From Halostella salina (GTDB lineage Archaea; Halobacteriota; Halobacteria; Halobacteriales; Natronoarchaeaceae): 64,000 bases of DNA. Shown here piece by piece: positions 59,162-64,000 of the stretch. A program made the position numbers and the translations under genes. The stretch covers positions 495,261 to 559,260 of the forward strand of contig NZ_RCIH01000002.1 of assembly GCF_003675855.1 (NCBI RefSeq), read 5' to 3'. Each line of letters starts with the position of its first letter. The first letter of the stretch is position 1. A model generated the notes under the pieces. That model was not told the origin of the DNA. It saw only the letters and a list, made by a program, of their open reading frames with translations, and made no database searches.

Positions 59162-60873
59162 TGCCAGTCGTCGACGTCGACCCCGAGGAACTGCGCGACC
59201 TGACCGGCCACGAGGAGAAGGACGACGAGGAACTGAAGGAGGACCTGTTCGCCCTCGGCCTGGAGTTCGAGGGCTGGACCGAGGACGACGAGTTCCAGCT
59301 GGAGTTCGCCCCGGACCGCCTCGACCGCCTCTCGGTCGAGGGCGTCGCCCGGTCGCTGCGCTATCAGTACGGCGACGACCGCGGCGTGTACGTCCCGAAC
59401 ACGAACGACGCCGACTGGACGATCCAGGTCGAAGAGAGCGTTCCCGAGGAGCGCCCGTACGTCACCGGCGCGGTGATCCGCGGCGTCGACCTGGACGAGG
59501 CGGCGCTGGAGTCGCTCATCCAGTTGCAGGAGAAGCTCCACGCGACGATGGGCCGCAAGCGCGCGAAGGGGGCCATCGGCATCCACGACCTGACGATGCT
59601 GAAGGGCGGATCCCCCCAGGAGGAGGGCGGCAAGTCGATCCGTTACACCGGGATCGAACCCGACGGCGACCGCTTCGTCCCGCTGGACAGCAACGACGAG
59701 ATGACCCCCGCCGACGTGCTCACCGACCACCCGACCGGCGAGACGTACGCCGACCTGGTCGGCGAGTACGACCGCTACCCGGCGATCTACGACGACATCG
59801 GGCTGTTCTCGTTCCCGCCGGTGATCAACGGGAAGCGGACCGAGGTGACGACCGACTCCCGGGAGCTGTTCGTCGAGATGACCGGCACCGACCAGTGGAC
59901 GGTCGACCGGATGCTCGCCATCGTCTGCTACGCGCTCGACGCCCGCGGGGCCAGGGTCGAGGAGGTGAACGTCGAGTACCCCGACCGCGACCTGGTCCGC
60001 CCCGACCTCTCGACCCGGGAGAAGTCGGTCGCCCACGAGCGGATCGAGAGCATCATCGGCGTCGACTTCGACCCCGAGGAGGTCGTCGACCTGTTCGAGC
60101 GCTCCGGGCTGGACGCCGAGACCGACGAAGACGGCGACAGCCTCGTCTACGAGGTCGACGTGCCGTCCTACCGCGTCGACGTGCTCCACCCGCTGGACCT
60201 CGTCGACGACGTGGGCCGGGCGTACGGCTTCAACGACCTCGACCCGACGTACCCCGACGTGGGCACGGTCGGCGGCCGCCACGACCGCTCGCGGCTGGAG
60301 GACGCCGCGCGGAACCAGCTCGTCGGGCTCGGCTTCGAGGACCTGCTGAACTTCCACATGATAAACGAGGCCGAGAACTTCGACCGGATGGAGCTCGCGC
60401 CGGCCGACGACGCCGTCGGCGCGGCCCAGCCGGCGACCATCCGGGAGCCGTACAGCGAGGACTACACGATGCTGCGCACGTGGGCGCTCCCCTCGCTGCT
60501 GATGGTACTGGAGAACAACACCCACCGCTCGTACCCGCAGGACCTCGCGGAGATCGGCTTCGCGGCCCGCGTCGACGACGCGGAGAACACTGGCGTCGCC
60601 GAGCGCCGCACGGTCGCCGCCGTGCTCGCGCGACACGACGCGTCGTACGAGGACGCGAAGGCGCGGCTACAGGCGATCGCGCGGAACTTCGGCGTGGACC
60701 TGGAAACCCCGGCGGCGGACCACCCGACGTTCGTCGACGGTCGGACCGCCGACGTGGTGATCGACGGCGAGACGGTCGGCGTCGTCGGCGAGGTCCACCC
60801 CGCCGTGCTGGTCGAACACGACCTCGAACTGCCGGTCGCGGCGTTCGAGTTCGAACTGGACGCCCTGGAGTGA
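59161..60873 (+). CDS. pheT: Phenylalanyl-tRNA synthetase, beta subunit
   Basis: A 570-residue non-catalytic subunit with the archaeal/eukaryal layout, including an editing B3/B4 domain (about 80-260, with the FPPVINGKRTEV segment), the B5 domain (about 280-350: RPDLSTREKSVAHERIESIIG) and a C-terminal class-II-like domain without catalytic motifs. It lacks the long N-terminal tRNA-binding domain of bacterial PheT. Translationally coupled to pheS. Confidence 0.94.
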   Translation: MPVVDVDPEELRDLTGHEEKDDEELKEDLFALGLEFEGWTEDDEFQLEFAPDRLDRLSVEGVARSLRYQYGDDRGVYVPNTNDADWTIQVEESVPEERPYVTGAVIRGVDLDEAALESLIQLQEKLHATMGRKRAKGAIGIHDLTMLKGGSPQEEGGKSIRYTGIEPDGDRFVPLDSNDEMTPADVLTDHPTGETYADLVGEYDRYPAIYDDIGLFSFPPVINGKRTEVTTDSRELFVEMTGTDQWTVDRMLAIVCYALDARGARVEEVNVEYPDRDLVRPDLSTREKSVAHERIESIIGVDFDPEEVVDLFERSGLDAETDEDGDSLVYEVDVPSYRVDVLHPLDLVDDVGRAYGFNDLDPTYPDVGTVGGRHDRSRLEDAARNQLVGLGFEDLLNFHMINEAENFDRMELAPADDAVGAAQPATIREPYSEDYTMLRTWALPSLLMVLENNTHRSYPQDLAEIGFAARVDDAENTGVAERRTVAAVLARHDASYEDAKARLQAIARNFGVDLETPAADHPTFVDGRTADVVIDGETVGVVGEVHPAVLVEHDLELPVAAFEFELDALE

Positions 60874-60911
60874 GGACGCTTCCCGGCGGCTGCTTTCCCG
60901 AGGTTCGCCGC

Positions 60912-61967
60912 TTACAGGTCCGCGCCGATCGCGTCCGCGACGGAGTCGAAGCCGTCGCGGTCGAGCAGGTCGAGTAGCCCCGCGTTGATCTCGCGGGCCA
61001 GCGACGGCCCCTCGTAGACGAGTCCGGTGTACAGCTGGACGAGCGACGCGCCGGCGCGGATCTTCCGGTAGGCCCCCTCGGCGCTGGAGACGCCGCCGAC
61101 GCCGACGACCGGCACGTCGACGCGCTCGGCGACGAACCGGACCATCCCGGTCGCGTCGTTCTCGATCGGCTTCCCCGAGAGGCCGCCCTCCTCGGCGCGG
61201 TTGGGGCTTCGGAGGCTCGCCGGCCGGTCGGTCGTCGTGTTCGTCGCGACGACGCCGTCCAGATTCAGGTCGTCGACGATCTCCAGCGCGTCCTCGACGG
61301 CCGGCGTCGGGAGGTCGGGCGAGAGCTTCACCAGCAGCGGGGCAGCGCCGGCGTCGACGAGTTCGCCGAGGATCGCCGCCATCGAGTCGCGGTTCTGGAG
61401 CTCCCGGAACCCCTCCGAGTTCGGGCAGGAAACGTTGACGACGAAAAAGTCCGCTCCGTCGGCGACCTGCTCGTAGGTGTAGCGGTAGTCCGCCGGCGCG
61501 TCGTCGCTTTCCACGTGTTCGGTCTTCGCGATGTTGACGCCGACGGGTACGTCGACGGGCGCGGCGGCCAGCCGGTCGCCGACGGCGTCGGCCCCCTCGT
61601 TGTTCAGGCCCATGCGGTTGACGAGCGCCTCGTCCTCCCGCAGGCGGAACAGACGGGGGCGCGGGTTGCCGGCCTGCGGCTCGGCGGTGACGCCGCCGAC
61701 CTCGACGTGGCCGAAACCGAGGCTCGCGAGCGCGCTCGGCACCGCCGCGTTCTTGTCGAACCCCGCGGCCACCCCGACGGGGTTCGGAAAGCGCTGGCCG
61801 AACGCCTCGACGGTCAGCCGGTCGTCGTCCGGCGCGGCGTACCGCGACGCGAGGAGGCGTTCCACTGGCGTTCCCTGTACCAGTTCAAGGCCGCCGTGGA
61901 CGGCCCCGTGGGCGGTTTCGGCCGGGAGTCGAAACAGGAGGGGTCTCGCCACGTCGTAGGGATCCAT
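60912..61967 (-). CDS. pyrD: Dihydroorotate dehydrogenase, class-2 type
   Basis: A 351-residue FMN enzyme of pyrimidine synthesis. The N-terminal helix PYDVARPLLFRLPAETAH is the membrane-associated quinone-binding element of class 2, and VGVAAGFDKN, GVTAEPQAGNPRPRLFRL and NRMGLNN follow in class-2 order. At the catalytic base, class 2 enzymes normally have Ser; here the motif is VNVSCPNSEG with Cys181, the residue used by class 1 enzymes. Complete length. Convergent with pheT. Confidence 0.93.
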   Translation of the reverse strand: MDPYDVARPLLFRLPAETAHGAVHGGLELVQGTPVERLLASRYAAPDDDRLTVEAFGQRFPNPVGVAAGFDKNAAVPSALASLGFGHVEVGGVTAEPQAGNPRPRLFRLREDEALVNRMGLNNEGADAVGDRLAAAPVDVPVGVNIAKTEHVESDDAPADYRYTYEQVADGADFFVVNVSCPNSEGFRELQNRDSMAAILGELVDAGAAPLLVKLSPDLPTPAVEDALEIVDDLNLDGVVATNTTTDRPASLRSPNRAEEGGLSGKPIENDATGMVRFVAERVDVPVVGVGGVSSAEGAYRKIRAGASLVQLYTGLVYEGPSLAREINAGLLDLLDRDGFDSVADAIGADL

Positions 61968-62047
61968 CTGGGGTGATCAGGGCGGAGTAGCGGTATAAAG
62001 GCCGCGGAGCGGTCGCTCCGCGCTCGAAAACCCGCGACGGTACGGAG

Positions 62048-62245
62048 CTAGAACTCGTGTTCGACTTCGTCCTTGTCGGCCTTCTGAATGATGATCTTGT
62101 CCTCGCGGACGCGGACGAACACCTCGTCCCCGATGTCCATGCCCGCCACCGCAAGCTCGTCCTCGTGCAGATTGATGTGGACGTTGTGGTACTCGCCGTT
62201 TTCGTCTTTCGCACCACTCGGGCTGAGCTTCTTTTTCCGTACCAT
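62048..62245 (-). CDS. AbrB/SpoVT-like small protein
   Basis: A 65-residue protein, MVRKKKLSPSGAKDENGEYHN then VHINLHEDELAVAGMDIGDEVFVRVREDKIIIQKAD. The G-D-E-V-x-V-x-V and IIIQKA pattern is that of swapped-hairpin AbrB domains, usually DNA-binding. Strongly conserved in haloarchaea (recalled, not checked). CTTAAG (62282-62287) upstream is a likely TATA box. It is divergent from the MC1 gene. Confidence 0.75.
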   Translation of the reverse strand: MVRKKKLSPSGAKDENGEYHNVHINLHEDELAVAGMDIGDEVFVRVREDKIIIQKADKDEVEHEF

Positions 62246-62458
62246 CGCGGTATCCTATCCCGACAGTCGCCACACGACGTACTTAAGTGTTTTCTACGGT
62301 GTCGCACGCCGCTACGGCGTTCCGACCCCGTCGTTCGGTTCCGCGCGCGATGTCACAACACCCTGATATGGGTGGCCTGGTCGCCGCTTTCCCCCCGTTT
62401 TCGGGCGTCCACCGGCTTCCGTTTATAAACTAACACGGCCGATCCCCCTCCTGTCGGG

Positions 62459-62499
62459 GATATATTTATATTGGGGCATGGGCTGAGTTGACATGGAGG
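62459..62499 (+). promoter_or_regulatory. Promoter and Shine-Dalgarno of the MC1 gene
   Basis: An AT-rich TATA region (62459-62472) lies about 41 bases before the ATG, and GGAGG (62495-62499) is 7 bases before it. The start at 62507 is therefore SD-led. Confidence 0.6.
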
Positions 62500-62506
62500 C
62501 AAAACC

Positions 62507-62812
62507 ATGGTACGTGAAGACGGTAAGCGCAATTTCGCGCTACGAGACAGCGGTGACGAACCGAGCGTGTTTTCCGGGAACACTCCACGCCAGGCAGCAC
62601 TGAAAGCGGCCCGCCGACTCGACCCCGCGTCCAGCGAGGACGCGGCCGACGAGACCGAACTCCGTCTCCGCGAGAAGGGGACGGACAAGGTCCACATCTA
62701 CGAGGGCTGGGCCTGGGAGGAGGAGGCCCCCGACGACAAACCCGACTGGATGCCCCAGGAGATCACCGAGGCGAACGTCTCCAAGCAGGGCATCGAACAC
62801 CTCGACGAGTGA
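62507..62812 (+). CDS. MC1-family chromosomal protein
   Basis: A 101-residue protein with the MC1 core: KRNFALRDSGDEPSVFSGNTPRQAALKAARRLDP (about 7-40) and TELRLREKGTDKVHIYEGWAWEEE (about 50-73). MC1 is a small non-histone architectural protein of methanogens and haloarchaea that bends DNA. Unlike methanogen MC1 this version is acidic overall, with a negatively charged C-terminal tail, as expected in a high-salt cytoplasm. The start is fixed by a GGAGG 7 bases upstream. Confidence 0.88.
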   Translation: MVREDGKRNFALRDSGDEPSVFSGNTPRQAALKAARRLDPASSEDAADETELRLREKGTDKVHIYEGWAWEEEAPDDKPDWMPQEITEANVSKQGIEHLDE

Positions 62813-63296
62813 AGTCGGTCGTCACCGAAACCACCTACGTCTTTTGACGTGCGTCGCGCGCATGCGCGAGTCGCAACTCCTATGCGGGTCGGCACCTCCA
62901 GCGTCGAGTGCGCGGTGACACCCGGTCCGACCGAACGCACGAGCGCGGGATGAGCGGCCGGCCTCCTGCCGTGCGACATCTCTCGCCTGTTAGCCTCTTG
63001 GCCGTCCCCGGCAGGACCCGTTTGCCACACGAGGTAACGCCACTCGACCGATAGTCTCTACTGCGGCCTGCGACCCAGTGAAAACCCGTCGCATGGTAGC
63101 GGCTATCGGTGGCGGATCGCTTCGACGGCCTTTTCAGTACCCCGGCCATCCGAATGGAATGCGAACGCGGCGGGCGGTCGACGACCGCCGGCCGCACTCA
63201 CGCCACATCGGTGGCCCCCTTCGGCCGTTCCCCGGCTCGAAGGCAGGTACGTCGACCACTCGACGCCCGGCGTCGACTTGTCGCGGAACGACGAAC
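62813..63296. other. Non-coding region upstream of the rRNA promoters
   Basis: About 480 bases between MC1 and the first rRNA promoter. Open frames here are short, Arg-rich and lack start context. One 7-bp hairpin (63173-63179 with 63183-63189, loop GAC) is seen; otherwise nothing recognisable. Confidence 0.6.
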
Positions 63297-63303
63297 CGAC
63301 GCC

Positions 63304-63518
63304 CTTAAGTACAATAGGGTCGTTCGATGTGGTGTACACGTCCGGAACACCCCGGCGTCGTCGTTCGGTTCGCCGCGCAAATCGCGCGGCGACCGACTTC
63401 CGATGCCCTTAAGTGTGTAAGGGTGCTCGGATGTGATGCGAACAAAGCACAACGCGATCGACGGGACGTTCAACTCGTCCCGTCACCCGGACTTCGAACG
63501 CGTCCGAAGGGCTTATAT
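63304..63518 (+). promoter_or_regulatory. Tandem rRNA operon promoters with 104-bp phase
   Basis: Three core promoters: CTTAAGT at 63304-63310, CTTAAGT at 63408-63414 and CTTATAT at 63512-63518, each exactly 104 bases apart and each preceded by a similar CCGA-rich element (for example GACGCC, GATGCC). Multiple promoters before the rRNA operon are known in haloarchaea; the last one gives a leader of about 190 nt. Confidence 0.85.
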
Positions 63519-63604
63519 GGTCTTCGGGCGCTACACTGAAGTCCGAAGGAGATGAGGATTCCACCCCTGCGGTCCGCCGTACACGATGGGATCTGATGTT
63601 AGCC

Positions 63605-63728
63605 TTGGTAGTTCGGTGCCACCCGGCCGGTCAGCGGCTCGGTGGGCACCGAGCACGGACCACGCAATATGGTGTGTACTCTGACGAGTACACCCGCCAA
63701 GCCCCCCAGTCCACCACGGACTGGGAAC
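63605..63728 (+). other. Pre-16S leader with processing stems
   Basis: The transcribed leader holds three hairpins: an imperfect one around 63620-63660 (CGGTGCC pairing with GGGCACCG), an 8-bp stem 63674-63681/63686-63693 with loop TGAC, and an 8-bp stem 63705-63712/63718-63725 ending four bases before 16S. These are probably part of the rRNA processing structure; the bulge-helix-bulge partner lies beyond the window. Confidence 0.6.
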
Positions 63729-64000
63729 ATTCCGGTTGATCCTGCCGGAGGCCATTGCTATCGGGGTCCGATTTAGCCATGCTAGTCGCACGGGTTCAGA
63801 CCCGTGGCGAATAGCTCCGTAACACGTGGCCAAACTACCCTACGGAGGAGGATAACCTCGGGAAACTGAGGCTAATACTCCATACAGCTCTCCCCCTGGA
63901 ACGGGCTGAGCTGGAAACGCTCCGGCGCCGTAGGATGTGGCTGCGGCCGATTAGGTAGACGGTGGGGTAACGGCCCACCGTGCCGATAATCGGTACGGGT
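63729..64000 (+). rRNA. rrs: 16S ribosomal RNA (5' part)
   Basis: The universal archaeal start ATTCCGGTTGATCCTGCCGG begins at 63729, followed by haloarchaea-typical helices (GCTAGTCGCACGGGTTCAG, then GGCGAATAGCTCCGTAACACG, then AGGTAGACGGTGGGGTAA). Only the first 272 bases are in the window; the gene continues past the right edge on the plus strand. Confidence 0.98.

Noticed and set aside
63109..63420. 103-codon frame in the rRNA promoter region
   Set aside because: Arg-rich translation without homology features; it crosses two core rRNA promoters.
1..64000. tRNA genes, insertion sequences, integrases or attachment sites
   Set aside because: Intergenic regions were read for cloverleaf arms, transposase motifs and terminal inverted repeats; none was convincing. 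A tRNA search program would be needed to exclude a missed tRNA.

Overview
The window is a high-GC haloarchaeal (class Halobacteria) chromosome segment. The evidence is the acidic, Asp/Glu-rich proteins, the archaeal-type 16S rRNA 5' end at the right edge, and archaeal marker genes: thermosome, SAMP2 ubiquitin-like modifier, MC1 chromatin protein, Bat-type HTH regulators, HalX response regulator, EndA tRNA-splicing endonuclease and a PGF-CTERM-type surface protein. Many genes have a T-rich TATA-like box 26-30 bases before the start codon, as expected for the leaderless transcripts common in this group. The genus cannot be fixed from the sequence. CDS coordinates include the stop codon.

Layout. 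1-8 kb: end of an FtsX/MacB-type ABC exporter, rpiA, a histone-fold mini-protein, a LarB-like gene, a zinc ribbon, a GIY-YIG protein, a phosphohexomutase, a GNAT/SAMP2 pair and an orphan periplasmic-type receptor. 7-15 kb: a degenerate RNA-ligase-like protein, an Asp-box propeller, lipoproteins, an HTH/membrane-protein pair, a DUF4397 tandem-repeat lipoprotein, an MFS carrier and a polytopic membrane protein. 15-25 kb: information processing and protein quality control: trpS (short paralogue), HTH-zinc regulator, KH RNA-binding protein, thermosome, an ornithine cyclodeaminase/alanine dehydrogenase family gene and leuS. 25-28 kb: Hsp20, prephenate dehydratase and small membrane or unknown genes. 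28-34.5 kb: a complete 2-oxoacid dehydrogenase operon (E1alpha-E1beta-E2-E3, minus strand) with lipA beside it. 34.6-41.9 kb: MATE pump, Ski2-like helicase, HAD phosphatase, and a ribbon-helix-helix/histidine kinase pair. 42-51.6 kb: a giant 2556-residue repeat adhesin, followed by a second histidine kinase and a HalX response regulator. 51.7-62 kb: NucS-N/zinc-finger protein, endA, methyltransferases, Bat-type HTH, a second trpS, pheS-pheT and pyrD. 62-64 kb: AbrB-like and MC1 proteins, then a promoter array with exact 104-bp phasing feeding the rRNA operon, whose 16S gene starts at 63729 and runs off the window.

The most unusual signal is a pair of short leader ORFs in front of aminoacyl-tRNA synthetase genes. 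Ahead of pheST a leaderless 26-codon ORF carries Phe-Gly-Phe-Phe-Phe near its end, and its last codons begin a series of mutually exclusive hairpins (1:2, 2:3, 3:4), laid out like a bacterial attenuator. Ahead of the short trpS a leaderless 27-codon ORF carries Trp-Arg-Trp. The second trpS and leuS lack such leaders. Two other genes (E1alpha and a ZIP-like membrane protein) have tiny leaderless upstream ORFs whose stop codon overlaps the start of the main gene. Together they suggest that translation of mini-ORFs controls downstream genes in this archaeon. This is inference from sequence and needs experimental testing.

No tRNA gene, insertion sequence, integrase or CRISPR array was recognised.
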